50,295 nucleotides of DNA from an uncultured Porphyromonadaceae bacterium (GCA_937901905.1 CALDIF010000076.1:1-50295), one strand, 5' to 3'. Positions 25,186 through 35,026 are shown, numbered from the stretch's first letter. Notes: generated from the letters alone by a model not told the origin. Numbers and translations: made by a program.

Positions 25186-26535
25186 ATGACCGAATTGAAC
25201 ACAGAACGAGCCGGATTTGCAACCCGATTGGGAGCCATTGCCGCCACTGCCGGCTCGGCTATCGGCTTGGGAAACATTTGGCGTTTCCCCTACGAAGCGG
25301 GGCAAAACGGAGGAGGAGCCTACATACTCGTGTACATCGTGTGCGTTGCCCTATTAGGAATACCTGTGATACTCAGTGAGTTTATAATAGGGCGTTCTAC
25401 CCACAAGAACATGAAAGGCGCGTTGCGACAATTATCACCCGATAGCCACGTGTATCGGTTCACCTATGTGTGCATTGCGGGTGCAATCATCACATTGGGG
25501 TTCTATGCCGTTGTGTGCGGTTGGGTAATCGAGTACTTGTACCAAGCCCTAACGGGACGTCTGTTGGGACACACCCCCGAGCAGTATAACACCATGTTCA
25601 CCGACCTTGTGGGCAGTCCGTGGCGTGGCGTGTTGTGGTCTGCGTTGTTTCTTGCCGTTAACTTTTGGGTAATGCGACGCGGTGTCAAGGGGGGCATTGA
25701 ACGAGTGTCACGCGTGATGATGCCGTTGTTGTTGATATTGTTGGTCATCTTTTGCATTCGCTCGCTCATGTTGCCCGGTTCGTTAGCCGGCGTTCGTTTC
25801 TTGTTGGTACCCGACTTCGGGCAATTAACATGGCAAGGTGCAGTAAACGCTATGGGGCAAGCATTCATGTCGCTCACTTTAGGTATTTCAGGCTTGGTGA
25901 CTTACTCGAGTTTCTTCAAGGACGATGCTCCCCTTGCGCGTGATGCTACTACAGTTGCCATACTGGATACATCGGTTGCCATACTCAGCGGTTTGGTGAT
26001 TTTTCCGGCAGTATTCAGTTTCGGCATGCAGCCCGAGGCGGGTCCCAAACTCATTTTCGAGGTTTTGCCCGCCATTTTCCAACAGATGACAGCCGGTGTC
26101 ATTTGGGCGATATTGTTTTTCTTGCTTGTCTTTTTCGCTTCGCTTACCAGCACTATTGCATTGAGCGAAATTCCTATAACATTTTTCCAAGAAGAGTATC
26201 ACATGAGTCGCAACGCAGCCACGTGGTGGTGTGCGGCTGCCGTGGGCTTCATCAGCCTGCTCAGCGCGCTGTCGTTTAATGTCCTTGACAAGGTGACACT
26301 TGCCGGCATGAATCTCTTCGACGTGTTCAACTATGCCGCCAGTAATGTATTCATGCTGTTAGGAGGACTTGTGACGGCAGTCTACGTCGGGTGGTTTCTC
26401 GACCGAACTATCATTCATGATCAACTCACCAATCACGGCACTCTCACCTCGCGCATTGAGCGATATACGATCTTCTGCTTGCGATACATCGCGCCCATTG
26501 CTGTTGCGCTCATCTTTTGGAGTGTTGTCTGTTGA
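25186..26535 (+). CDS. Sodium-dependent transporter, SNF (neurotransmitter:sodium symporter) family
   Basis: The 449-residue inner membrane protein has about eleven helices and the strong N-terminal family signature (residues 9-36: RLGAIAATAGSAIGLGNIW, then FPYEAGQNGGGA), where the first helix binds substrate and sodium. Bacterial members such as LeuT, MhsT and TnaT import amino acids with sodium; the amino acid here is not known. It stands divergent from folP, with a terminator shared with rplS. Confidence 0.93.
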   Translation: MTELNTERAGFATRLGAIAATAGSAIGLGNIWRFPYEAGQNGGGAYILVYIVCVALLGIPVILSEFIIGRSTHKNMKGALRQLSPDSHVYRFTYVCIAGAIITLGFYAVVCGWVIEYLYQALTGRLLGHTPEQYNTMFTDLVGSPWRGVLWSALFLAVNFWVMRRGVKGGIERVSRVMMPLLLILLVIFCIRSLMLPGSLAGVRFLLVPDFGQLTWQGAVNAMGQAFMSLTLGISGLVTYSSFFKDDAPLARDATTVAILDTSVAILSGLVIFPAVFSFGMQPEAGPKLIFEVLPAIFQQMTAGVIWAILFFLLVFFASLTSTIALSEIPITFFQEEYHMSRNAATWWCAAAVGFISLLSALSFNVLDKVTLAGMNLFDVFNYAASNVFMLLGGLVTAVYVGWFLDRTIIHDQLTNHGTLTSRIERYTIFCLRYIAPIAVALIFWSVVC

Positions 26536-26602
26536 GCGATGCTTCAGGTGAAACGTCAGGAAAGTCGATAAACTCTATATCAGTAACAATAATTCCCAAT
26601 TT

Positions 26603-26633
26603 AAAAACCACTGTTCGATGAACAGTGGTTTTT
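26603..26633. terminator. Bidirectional terminator between the SNF transporter gene and rplS
   Basis: AAAAACCACTGTTC pairs perfectly with GAACAGTGGTTTTT around a 3-base loop. Runs of five A and five T at the ends let it stop transcription from both sides. Confidence 0.93.
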
Positions 26634-26638
26634 AATTC

Positions 26639-27016
26639 TCATGCTTGGTCTGCCTTGATCTTGGCAAGATTTACACGACGCTCCTTGATGCGAGCCTTCT
26701 TGCCGGTGAGCTTGCGCAGATAGTACAACTTGGCGCGACGCACCTTGCCATACTTGTTAATCACAATGCTCTCGATGAACGGCGACTCGATGGGGAAGAT
26801 ACGCTCCACACCGATGTTGGCACTCACCTTGCGAACGGTAAAACGCTTCTTGACGCCTTCACCGGTGATTTTAATCACAACGCCGCGATACTGTTGAATA
26901 CGCTCTTTGTCACCCTCTTTAATGCGATAAGCCACGGTAATCGTGTCGCCGGGACCGAACTGCGGATGCTTATTGCCGGTGGCAAATGCCTGCTCGGCAA
27001 CCTTAATCAGATCCAT
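26639..27016 (-). CDS. rplS: Ribosomal protein L19
   Basis: L19 sits at the interface of the two ribosomal subunits. The 125-residue protein is recognised from GDTITVAYRIKEGDKERIQQY and from the conserved core RGVVIKITGEG, followed by FTVRKVSANIGVERIFP. Here rplS is a single-gene unit, not next to trmD or rpsP as in many bacteria. It has an exact promoter and a perfect terminator. Confidence 0.97.
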   Translation of the reverse strand: MDLIKVAEQAFATGNKHPQFGPGDTITVAYRIKEGDKERIQQYRGVVIKITGEGVKKRFTVRKVSANIGVERIFPIESPFIESIVINKYGKVRRAKLYYLRKLTGKKARIKERRVNLAKIKADQA

Positions 27017-27112
27017 GATAAATGTTTGCCTTATAAAAATAAGTTATTAATAAAACTTCGCAACATTCACAAGCCACACATTTCTTCTTGTCAGAGGTTG
27101 CTAAAGCGACCG

Positions 27113-27144
27113 CAAAGGTACAACTTTTTTTTCATTCACCCAAA
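27113..27144 (-). promoter_or_regulatory. Promoter of rplS
   Basis: On the minus strand TTTG (27144-27141), 20 bases, then TACCTTTG (27120-27113). An exact match, with a leader of about 90 bases, long enough to hold a regulatory element for ribosomal protein control. Confidence 0.82.
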
Positions 27145-27203
27145 TATTTTTGGTGTTGCACCTCTTTACAAATTGTGCCATGCAGTGTAACAGGTTGCTC
27201 ACA

Positions 27204-28973
27204 TCAACGGAATCCGCTACCGCCACCGCCGCTAAAACCGCCGCCACCGCCATACGACGAGGAACCGCCGCTACCGCTATGACGCTCGGCTGCGCGAGCA
27301 CGACGCTCGGCGGGTGTTTCGTAGGTTTCAACATAATCGACACCGCGAATCGTGTAAGATGCCACACTTGACGCAATGTCGGTCTCGTATAACATGGCAT
27401 CATCGGGTGCCAAGGTCACATAGTCGGGCCATACACGTTTCAAGTCTTTGAAAACCTGATGGGCGATGCCGTAGAGAGTGGCAAACACCATATACTCTTT
27501 CCATAGCATCACCTCATAGAGACCGCGCTCATCAAGCAACGTGAATTCTTGCAGAAATTTTTTCAAGCCGTACACCTGCTTCACCTCAACAGGTTGGAGA
27601 TCGCTTAACTGACGACCGTTACCGTCAAGCAAATCGGTAACCTTGCTCACTATGGCACGATGTTCGACCGGGTACTTCTCCATGTAACGTTGCATCTCAC
27701 GAGGCTGTAAAACGTGGTCGTCACCGGCGGCATTCCACATCATCTCGTGTACCACATTGAGCAACTCCTCTTGTTCACCGGCAGCATTTCCGGGCAAAGG
27801 CGGAGTAACCACATACTCCCCTGTCACATCACCGCCGGCATCGATGGCAGTGCGCAACGTGATGCGCCCCTCATGGGTGAGACGAAGCACCACGGCAGCG
27901 ATTTGTTGATAGGGTGTAACATCGTCACTGTTGACGGCACGCAACACCTCGCCGGTACGGTACAGGTCGCCACCGAAAGGGATTGTGCGACTCCACTCGG
28001 TCATCTCACCCCGCTTGTTGCCGAACAAACGATTGTTGTGACGTGCACGTGTCACCGATGTTCTTACCAGGATAACCTCAACCACGGTCATGATGCCCAA
28101 CACTATCCATAAGATGGCTTGTATATATCCGCTCAGTTCGTTCCATATCTCCGACCAAAAGCCCGACTCCGACTCGGCTCCGCTACCCTTGAGCGAGGCT
28201 TTGACACCACCTTTACCCTCGTCAATGAGAGTATAGTTACTGCCCTTGAATGCCGGTTTCTTTACCTTGTTGACAAACGAGCCACCACGTTCAGACACAG
28301 GGTGAAACACCCCTTTGTCAAATTGTGCAACGATGACAAGTCCCTCTCTATCGTTACCGAAAGGCACTTCTGTGTCGGCAACAATTTTACCGTCAACAAA
28401 GTTCACGGTGCCATGGTAGCGAAAAGCCCATACACGCGCATTCTCGGGTGACAATGGCGTGTGTTCTGCCTCAATCACAAGTCGCGCGTGCTTGGCATAA
28501 GCCCCGGCAGATGGCTCATAAAACTTGAAATTAAAACCGTCATAGTCATCAAACGAATTGACAAGACCCGACAACGTATAGTGAATGTTATACACGCGAT
28601 GTCCGCCATTGCCGAGTCCCCAACACAGTTCGAGGCCATCTCTGCTCTTGTAGATGCCACAACGCGCGGTTTTGAGTGTGCGCGACAAGTCCACGTTCCA
28701 CGGTGTCGTGTTCTCGTAGACGGCGCCGGTCTCGTCGCTCACGGCGAGTTCGCCCACTTGAATGCCATGCAGATTATATTGCTTGATATATCCCTCGGTA
28801 CCGTTGCTTCCTATTGAGCAGTCACGTATCTCCACAACACGGGCGTGGCCTGCGTCGTTGAGAACCACACGAATGAACAAATCGTTCAACATGTGGGCAT
28901 TGGCACATAGCGTCACGAATAGCAGTGCAAACACCGTACATGCCAAGCGCAGCGTATAATAAGTCCGTTTCAT
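27204..28973 (-). CDS. DUF2207 membrane protein with a glycine-rich tail
   Basis: The 589-residue product (start set at 28973, where a signal peptide begins; the frame extends to 29090 but that part overlaps the upstream gene) matches the DUF2207 family. A signal peptide (1-26) leads to an extracytoplasmic beta-rich domain (about 27-265). A membrane segment follows near 290 (AILWIVLGIMTVVEVILV), then a cytoplasmic part with a possible further membrane stretch near 505. The last 25 residues are almost only Gly and Ser and end GSGFR. Such proteins often go with LemA, as here. The function is unknown; an envelope-stress role has been proposed for LemA partners. Its start overlaps the 75-residue gene by 4 bases. 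Confidence 0.85.
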   Translation of the reverse strand: MKRTYYTLRLACTVFALLFVTLCANAHMLNDLFIRVVLNDAGHARVVEIRDCSIGSNGTEGYIKQYNLHGIQVGELAVSDETGAVYENTTPWNVDLSRTLKTARCGIYKSRDGLELCWGLGNGGHRVYNIHYTLSGLVNSFDDYDGFNFKFYEPSAGAYAKHARLVIEAEHTPLSPENARVWAFRYHGTVNFVDGKIVADTEVPFGNDREGLVIVAQFDKGVFHPVSERGGSFVNKVKKPAFKGSNYTLIDEGKGGVKASLKGSGAESESGFWSEIWNELSGYIQAILWIVLGIMTVVEVILVRTSVTRARHNNRLFGNKRGEMTEWSRTIPFGGDLYRTGEVLRAVNSDDVTPYQQIAAVVLRLTHEGRITLRTAIDAGGDVTGEYVVTPPLPGNAAGEQEELLNVVHEMMWNAAGDDHVLQPREMQRYMEKYPVEHRAIVSKVTDLLDGNGRQLSDLQPVEVKQVYGLKKFLQEFTLLDERGLYEVMLWKEYMVFATLYGIAHQVFKDLKRVWPDYVTLAPDDAMLYETDIASSVASYTIRGVDYVETYETPAERRARAAERHSGSGGSSSYGGGGGFSGGGGSGFR

Positions 28974-29197
28974 ACCAACGCTATGGCAACCTTCTTGACA
29001 ACATATAAAATCACGTACACTGCGACACACAACAACAGCAGTGATGCAATGGGCCATTGGGCGTAAAACTCGGTGCACCATGTCCACCATGACGTTTCGT
29101 ATGCCATGGGGTCGACACCGCTCATCATAGGACTCGCCAATTCCTCGGGTGTGATAACGGCAAGCGAGTCAATAGGGATAGTATCCATTGTCATCAA
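28970..29197 (-). CDS. Small single-pass membrane protein
   Basis: The 75-residue product has an acidic, proline-containing N-terminal part, two tryptophans (SWWTW near 37) and one strong membrane helix (about 49-70, SLLLLCVAVYVILYVV), then a short basic end. It overlaps lemA by 4 bases at its start and the DUF2207 gene by 4 bases at its end, both as ATGA. This double coupling argues that it is a real gene and a stoichiometric partner of the other two. Confidence 0.8.
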   Translation of the reverse strand: MMTMDTIPIDSLAVITPEELASPMMSGVDPMAYETSWWTWCTEFYAQWPIASLLLLCVAVYVILYVVKKVAIALV

Positions 29198-29766
29198 GTA
29201 TTGGGGAACATGTCGGGCATGGTGGTTTTTTGTACCTCATCAACGGTGAAATAATCACGCATACCGAAGTTGAGCATACTCGCCACGAACGACGACGGCC
29301 ATTGTCTGACGGCACGATTCATCTTGGTGGCGGTGTCGTTGTAGACCATGCGACTGATGCGCACGTTCTCCTCGTAATTCTTCACCGCGTCCATCGCGCG
29401 CAAAAACAAATCGTTCGCCTTGAGATCGGGATAACTCTCGCCTATTGCCATCAAGCGTGAAAACACATTGGACAATTCACCCTCTTGACGGGCGACATCG
29501 GCTGCACTGTTCACAGTCGACTGACGACGTTGAGCAATGACTTGTTGCAGGGTTTCGCTCTCGTGCTTGGCATAGGTTGACGCGGTCTTGGCTACAGCCA
29601 TCAACGCGTCCCAGCGACTATTGAGTTGGACTTGAATTTGTCCGAGAGCATTTTTACAATTCTCGTCAAGTTGCACGAGCGAACGTTGAGTCGAAAAAAT
29701 GTACAGGGCGACAACTGCCACTACGAGCAGCACGAGCACCATCATAATAACTAAAACCGTAATCAT
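29194..29766 (-). CDS. lemA: LemA family protein
   Basis: The 190-residue protein has one N-terminal membrane helix (about 3-25) and a long helical domain typical of LemA (NALGQIQVQLNSRWDAL near 39-55, AIGESYPDLKANDLF near 109-123, YNDTATKMNRAVRQWPSS near 144-161). It is anchored in the inner membrane, with most of the protein outside the cytoplasm in the known topology. It is first of a tightly coupled three-gene operon with a 75-residue membrane protein and DUF2207. The 161 bases upstream show no clear promoter. Confidence 0.92.
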   Translation of the reverse strand: MITVLVIMMVLVLLVVAVVALYIFSTQRSLVQLDENCKNALGQIQVQLNSRWDALMAVAKTASTYAKHESETLQQVIAQRRQSTVNSAADVARQEGELSNVFSRLMAIGESYPDLKANDLFLRAMDAVKNYEENVRISRMVYNDTATKMNRAVRQWPSSFVASMLNFGMRDYFTVDEVQKTTMPDMFPNT

Positions 29767-29927
29767 AGTAAGCGATATATTAGAAGATTAATATTGTTTC
29801 AGACGATTGACTGTCTATTTGATAGTATTATTAAACACAATGATAGCAATAAAATTGCAATCTCACCTCAAGCGATACGAGCAAGCCCGACACAATAAGG
29901 ACATTCACATGTGCACGACGTGATGAA

Positions 29928-31139
29928 TTACTCGCTACCGATTACCTCGCCGATAGGTAGCGATGAGCATCCAAGGTCATGCAGCACGGGAGTGATGCGT
30001 TGCAATAACTCCTCCACACGCGCACGCTGGGTAGCGAGATTGATGCGAATAAAGCCCTCACCGGCAGCACCGTACATCGTACCACTATTAACGAGCACAC
30101 GTGCCTCGGTCAACAACCGCGCTGTGATTTCGTCGCTGCTCAATCCGGTGTGCCTACAATCCACCCAAGCGAGATAAGTTCCCTCTAACGGCATTACCTT
30201 GTAACGTGGCAGATGCTCCTTGAAGTGTCCAACCAAGCATTCATAATTTGCCTTAATATAATAATTCAGCGCGTCAAGCCACTGCTCACATTCGTTATAA
30301 GCCGCTATAAGAGCGTCAACTCCCAATGGATTGACATCACACACCTCATTGATATTGAGGGCGCGTTCAATGGCAGCCCTATAGTCCTCACGTTGAGTGA
30401 TAATATTTGCAACTTGTAATCCGGCTGTATTAAAACTCTTGCCGGGTGAACAACACACCACAGCATCGCGAGCCAACCCGGCATCAATTGTTGCGTACGG
30501 TGTGTAATGACTGCCCGGCATGACAAGTTCGCAATGAATTTCATCACTCACAACCACGACACCGTTGTCACGGCACGAATTGCCCAAAAAGAGCAATTCG
30601 TCGCGTGTCCAGACGCGACCACCCGGATTGTGCGGATTACACACAATCAGCATTGTCGTTGTCGGCACGGCAAGTGCAGCGGTCAATGCAGCACGGTCTA
30701 TACGGTAAAATCCGTTGTTATCAATAGTCAATGGTACCTCAACAACTTGACACCCGTTGTTGCGCACCGAGGAGAAGAAGCAGTTGTACACGGGCGTGAG
30801 CAACACGATGCCGTCACCGGGACGAGCAAGTGCCTTGATAACAGCCGATAATGCAGGCACCACACCGGTTGTATACCGTATCCACTCGCGGTCGATGTGC
30901 CAACCGTGACGCCGTGCAAACCACCCGATAACAGCATCGTAATACGCTTCGGGTACAAGTTCGTAACCGAACACTCCGTGTTCAACACGTCGCATCAGCG
31001 CCTCTTTAATTGCCGGTGCCACTTCAAAGTCCATGTCGGCAACCCATGCCGGCAACACGTCATCAGGGACCATGTCCCATTTATAACAGCCTGACCCACG
31101 ACGCGCGGTCATACGCTCAAAAGGAGTAAAATCAACCAT
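29928..31139 (-). CDS. MalY/PatB-type PLP-dependent C-S lyase / aminotransferase
   Basis: The 403-residue fold-type I PLP enzyme has the N-terminal WDMVPDDVLPAWVADMDF typical of the MalY/PatB group, HNPGGRVW near 175, and the PLP lysine in SPGKSFNTAGLQ near 240. Members split cystathionine or cysteine to homocysteine or pyruvate and hydrogen sulphide, so this is probably a cystathionine beta-lyase. Its ATG shares one base with the stop of the DUF3737 gene, so the two are translated together. Confidence 0.9.
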   Translation of the reverse strand: MVDFTPFERMTARRGSGCYKWDMVPDDVLPAWVADMDFEVAPAIKEALMRRVEHGVFGYELVPEAYYDAVIGWFARRHGWHIDREWIRYTTGVVPALSAVIKALARPGDGIVLLTPVYNCFFSSVRNNGCQVVEVPLTIDNNGFYRIDRAALTAALAVPTTTMLIVCNPHNPGGRVWTRDELLFLGNSCRDNGVVVVSDEIHCELVMPGSHYTPYATIDAGLARDAVVCCSPGKSFNTAGLQVANIITQREDYRAAIERALNINEVCDVNPLGVDALIAAYNECEQWLDALNYYIKANYECLVGHFKEHLPRYKVMPLEGTYLAWVDCRHTGLSSDEITARLLTEARVLVNSGTMYGAAGEGFIRINLATQRARVEELLQRITPVLHDLGCSSLPIGEVIGSE

Positions 31140-31990
31140 TATATACTTTTACGACACGTTATTTCACAATCGGTCTCCTTCTTAATGTTGGCATCGATGA
31201 TAATCTCGCCCACCGAGTCGACAACAACTTTTCCACCTGCGGGATTTTTGATACTCACCACATGTCCGCGTATGTCGGCAGTTACGGTGCTATATTCGAA
31301 CATCAGGTCGCTATCGGCACCGAATGTGCAATTCTCCAACACGAGGTCGCGAGCATAACACAAAGGCTGTTGACCGCTGATGTGACAATTTATCAAGCGC
31401 AAATTCTTACTGTGCCAGCCGAGGAACTCACCGTCTATCACGCTGTCGATAACCGTCACGTTCTCCACTTCCCAAAAAGCATCTTTGGTCGTGATGCGAG
31501 CATTGCGAATAACAACGTTCTTCACATATTGGAACACATACTTGCTCTCGCACACAAGTCCGTCAATGTCAACATCGGTACAACCCATGAAAGGATAAGC
31601 ACCTTCACGCATGGTAACATCTCGCAATCTCAAACCGTGAATGTTCCAGAATGTTTCATCGGCATCGTTGACAGTCACCCGCTCGAGTGACAAATTATTC
31701 ATCTCACGGAAGAACTTGGGAGCATTTATCACCGTGTCACTCATCATCATGTTATTGCTATACCATATCGCCGAGCGACTGCCCGGGTCGAACAGACAGC
31801 GGGTAATCACCGAGTGCTCGACATGCCACAAGGGGTACTTACCGATAAAGTGACAATCGTCACACTCGATGTCACTACACTCTTTAATTCCGCTCTCGCC
31901 TTCGGTAATAGTGACACGTTCCAGTCGCACACCGTGACTTTCGAACAGCGGTCTTTCGCCGCCAAAGGTTTTGTCCTGTATCAGTTTCAT
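31139..31990 (-). CDS. DUF3737 family protein, right-handed beta-helix
   Basis: The 283-residue protein is made of short repeats in which I, V, N and C recur every 20 residues or so (for example VIRNARITTKDAFWEVENV, then VIDSVIDGEFLGWHSKNLR). This is the mark of a right-handed beta-helix, and the family is DUF3737. It has no signal peptide and is thus cytosolic. The function is not known. It is first in a two-gene unit with the MalY-type enzyme, with a one-base overlap, a pairing that hints at a shared process but does not show which. Confidence 0.87.
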   Translation of the reverse strand: MKLIQDKTFGGERPLFESHGVRLERVTITEGESGIKECSDIECDDCHFIGKYPLWHVEHSVITRCLFDPGSRSAIWYSNNMMMSDTVINAPKFFREMNNLSLERVTVNDADETFWNIHGLRLRDVTMREGAYPFMGCTDVDIDGLVCESKYVFQYVKNVVIRNARITTKDAFWEVENVTVIDSVIDGEFLGWHSKNLRLINCHISGQQPLCYARDLVLENCTFGADSDLMFEYSTVTADIRGHVVSIKNPAGGKVVVDSVGEIIIDANIKKETDCEITCRKSI

Positions 31991-32098
31991 CGGTATAACC
32001 GGTTTAATTTAAGTTTAGAGAATATTTCGTTGTTATAATCGTTGTTTAATCACTTTTTAATCGTCCATCCCCGAAGACAGGCTCGTGAATGTCTCTTG

Positions 32099-33517
32099 TT
32101 ACCCATCATTTTTAATGTATTTCAAATAAAGACGGGTGAGGAAAATTGCACCACGGAAGCACAATTCAAGACACATTGCCAACCACACACCCTGTAAGCC
32201 CATCGCGCCAACCATCAATGCCGACAAGGTCAACCTTACCAACCACATGCTGGTAAGATTCATCCAACACGGCACCAAGGTATCACCGGCACCCACCATC
32301 ACTCCGTAACACACAATGGCAGCCCCGAACAACGGCTCAGCCCACGCCTCGATGCGCAACACCGACGTACCCAACGTGACAACATCGGCAACAGGTGTCA
32401 TAATGCCCATCATCAATGGTGCACACCGATAGAGTAAAACACCCATCACACCCATTATAGCCATACCACAACCGACCGTAATTGCCGAAAAACGGCGCAC
32501 CAAATCGCGGCGCTTGGCACCTATACTCTGCCCCACTAATGTTGTTGCCGCGTCAGCAATGCCATAGCCCGGCATGTAACATACACTCTCGGCAGTGATA
32601 GCAAAGGCGTTGGCGGCAAGTGCCACGCTGCCCAGCGGTGCCACAATGGTGGTGATAACAACGGCAGCGGCACTCATCATCGTAGCCTGTATGCCCATGG
32701 GAAAAGCGATGCGCCATGCCCTCACCAACGTCGGGTACATCGGTTTAAACGAACCGCTCTCCTTGGTCAACCTCAATTCACGTGATCTCAATGTCACGTA
32801 GTATAACATCAACACGGCGATGACAACCTCGGCAGACACCGTGCCTATCGCGGCTCCCATCACCCCCAACCCGACTCCGGGCATAGTGAACGTGAGTCCC
32901 GATGCCGTTATCTCACGCGTGGGAAAGATGAGAAAAAAATTGAATATCACGTCAAGCACACACATCATGATATTGAGTGCGCTCGGCACCTTCATGTTGC
33001 CACTACTGCGCAACATTCCTCCGGCAAGAAATTCCAGTTGCAATGGCGGCAAGCCTATCATCAGCACAAGAAAGTAGGAACTTGCTTGAGACACAATAGC
33101 ATCATGACCACCCAACCAATGTGGCAACCGGGGGCTAATGAGAATTCCGGCAATCGCAATTGTCACTGCGATGACGGTGCAAGCCACCAGCGACTGGCGC
33201 AATACACTGCGAGCTCTGACATTGCGCTTGGCACCCAACAGATGAGCCACTTGTACACTGAAACCCATTGCCACCGCACTGAGAATTCCGGCAAACAACC
33301 ACACCGTGGTTGACATCAAGCCGACTGCGGCACTGTCATCTGCGCCCAACTGCCCCACCATTGCCGAGTCGATATACATCATCAATATGGAGGACAATTG
33401 AGCGAGAATTGACGGCACGCTCAACTGTGCCGTCAGCAACAACTGTTGACGCAACGACATTTCACCGCCGTTGCGTATCATTGCCATCAAGCCATCTTTA
33501 CTCTCTCGATGTGACAT
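32099..33517 (-). CDS. MATE family efflux transporter
   Basis: The 472-residue inner membrane protein has twelve helices in two related halves, starting with the family's early motif (SVPSILAQLSSILMMYIDSAMVG near 33-55) and an equivalent in the second half (AFPMGIQATMMSAAAVVITTIV). Such proteins export drugs or metabolites with sodium or protons. The substrate is unknown. It is a single gene in its own unit. Confidence 0.93.
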   Translation of the reverse strand: MSHRESKDGLMAMIRNGGEMSLRQQLLLTAQLSVPSILAQLSSILMMYIDSAMVGQLGADDSAAVGLMSTTVWLFAGILSAVAMGFSVQVAHLLGAKRNVRARSVLRQSLVACTVIAVTIAIAGILISPRLPHWLGGHDAIVSQASSYFLVLMIGLPPLQLEFLAGGMLRSSGNMKVPSALNIMMCVLDVIFNFFLIFPTREITASGLTFTMPGVGLGVMGAAIGTVSAEVVIAVLMLYYVTLRSRELRLTKESGSFKPMYPTLVRAWRIAFPMGIQATMMSAAAVVITTIVAPLGSVALAANAFAITAESVCYMPGYGIADAATTLVGQSIGAKRRDLVRRFSAITVGCGMAIMGVMGVLLYRCAPLMMGIMTPVADVVTLGTSVLRIEAWAEPLFGAAIVCYGVMVGAGDTLVPCWMNLTSMWLVRLTLSALMVGAMGLQGVWLAMCLELCFRGAIFLTRLYLKYIKNDG

Positions 33518-33542
33518 GTTGTTGATTTACTGAATAACCTCG

Positions 33543-33574
33543 CAAAGATACACAAAACAATTCATATCACCAAC
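33543..33574 (-). promoter_or_regulatory. Promoter of the MATE transporter gene
   Basis: On the minus strand TATCTTTG (33550-33543) matches the -7 consensus. GTTG, one base from TTTG, lies 20 bases further upstream (33574-33571). Confidence 0.55.
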
Positions 33575-33669
33575 AATGCGTCATATCGTGGAATCGTGGA
33601 ACTTTTCGCTTTAAATCAGGATTCACAACAAATGTAATATTCGCCGGGAACGTCAATGACAACAACAAA

Positions 33670-33695
33670 GGGTGTCTCTCGTGGGAGAGACACCC
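33670..33695 (-). terminator. Terminator of the OmpA-like gene
   Basis: GGGTGTCTCTC (33670-33680) pairs with GAGAGACACCC (33685-33695) around a 4-base loop. On the minus strand it is followed by TTTGTTGTTG. It lies 27 bases after the stop codon at 33722. Confidence 0.8.
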
Positions 33696-33721
33696 TCAAT
33701 GTAGATTATTTACTTTCTCTA

Positions 33722-35026
33722 TTACTTAGCGCGAACGATAGTCACGGCACGGTCGAGAGAAGCGCACTTGGCACCGAAGTTGGTCAAGTTACCGTCGTTG
33801 ATTTGAGTGTCAAGACGACTATCAGCGATACCCTTGGCAACAAGAGCCTTCTTCACACCTGCAACACGATCCTTGCGGAGTTTGGTGTTGATCTTGTCAT
33901 TACCGGTGTAGTTATCAGCCCAACCGGTGAGCACGTAGTTGCTGTCCTCGTTTGCCATCACACCTGCAACAGCGTTGAGCACGTCCTTTTGCACACCTGC
34001 GATCTCGCTGCGACCGATTTGATAATAGATAGTTGCCAACGGGCCCTCTGCGGGAGCGACATCACCACCGTCATCAATCGGACCGGGTTTGTGGCAATCA
34101 TCAAGATCCTTGAGACACTTGCGGAGTTGACCCTCGAGGTCAGCAATCTTCTTGTTGGCGTTCTCCAAACTCTTGACGAGAGCGTCACCCTCAGCATCGG
34201 TATATTTGTACTTGGGGCAAACCGGAACAACGGGAGCACCATAACCGACCTTCTTGCCGAAGTTGTAACGAAGACCCAGCAACACACCTGCGTTGTGGAA
34301 CCAGCCCTGATAGCCGATACCGTCAACGAACTTTTGGTTAGTCTCCCAACGGAGGTCGAGCAAAGCGCCGAAGTGCTTGCTCAGGCGGAACTCGTTGAGT
34401 AAACCCGCACGGAGACCCATGTTACGACGATCTTGCAAGTAACGGTATCTCTTGCCATTGTATTGGAAACTGCTATTGCCATCGCGCTTGGTTACCTCGC
34501 GCTCAAACATCCAACTCACACCGGCACCGGCATAAACGGTGGCGTTGTAGAAACGGTTGGGCTTGTAGCCACAAAACAAGTTAGTGATATTGAACATCAC
34601 ATCACCCTTGAAACCGAGGTTCAAGAAACGTTGGGGGAAGTAACCCTTGCGAACGATCTCCACGGGATAGTCAACAACACCCACTGCGGTGCGGAATGCG
34701 TTATTGATACCCGACTGTGAGGCTGCCGTCACACCCTTGTTCTGAGTCAAGTCGGCCTGAGCGCGAACACCGATGACGGGCGAGAACCACTTACCGAAGC
34801 CGAGGTTAGCCTTGGCACCGATGCGATCGCCGAAATCGGCCTTGCTGTCAAACTTGCTGAGCATCACGCCTACACCACCTTCAGCATCGATGAACCAGTT
34901 GTCAGCGAAACTGCTCTGAAGATAGCCCTGGGCAGGATCCTCAACGTACACTGTCTCCTGTGCATTAACTGCAGCAGGAGCCAAGAACATAGCACTTGCC
35001 AGTGCAAACAAAGTAATTTTCTTCAT
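33722..35026 (-). CDS. OmpA family outer membrane protein
   Basis: The 434-residue protein has a signal peptide (cut near AVNA-QE, about residue 22) and an N-terminal beta-barrel (about 35-265, ending GLRYNFGKK). A short coiled coil follows (ALVKSLENANKKIADLEGQLRKCLKDL near 280-310). The C-terminal OmpA domain (about 330-434) has TGWADNYTGNDKINTKLRKDRV, the peptidoglycan-binding motif. It should tie the outer membrane to the wall and is probably abundant. A 13-bp inverted repeat lies over its -7 box. Confidence 0.92.
   Translation of the reverse strand: MKKITLFALASAMFLAPAAVNAQETVYVEDPAQGYLQSSFADNWFIDAEGGVGVMLSKFDSKADFGDRIGAKANLGFGKWFSPVIGVRAQADLTQNKGVTAASQSGINNAFRTAVGVVDYPVEIVRKGYFPQRFLNLGFKGDVMFNITNLFCGYKPNRFYNATVYAGAGVSWMFEREVTKRDGNSSFQYNGKRYRYLQDRRNMGLRAGLLNEFRLSKHFGALLDLRWETNQKFVDGIGYQGWFHNAGVLLGLRYNFGKKVGYGAPVVPVCPKYKYTDAEGDALVKSLENANKKIADLEGQLRKCLKDLDDCHKPGPIDDGGDVAPAEGPLATIYYQIGRSEIAGVQKDVLNAVAGVMANEDSNYVLTGWADNYTGNDKINTKLRKDRVAGVKKALVAKGIADSRLDTQINDGNLTNFGAKCASLDRAVTIVRAK

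Noticed and set aside
33656..34402. Open frame of 248 codons opposite the OmpA-like gene
   Set aside because: It overlaps a clear porin gene and starts inside its terminator hairpin. No motifs.
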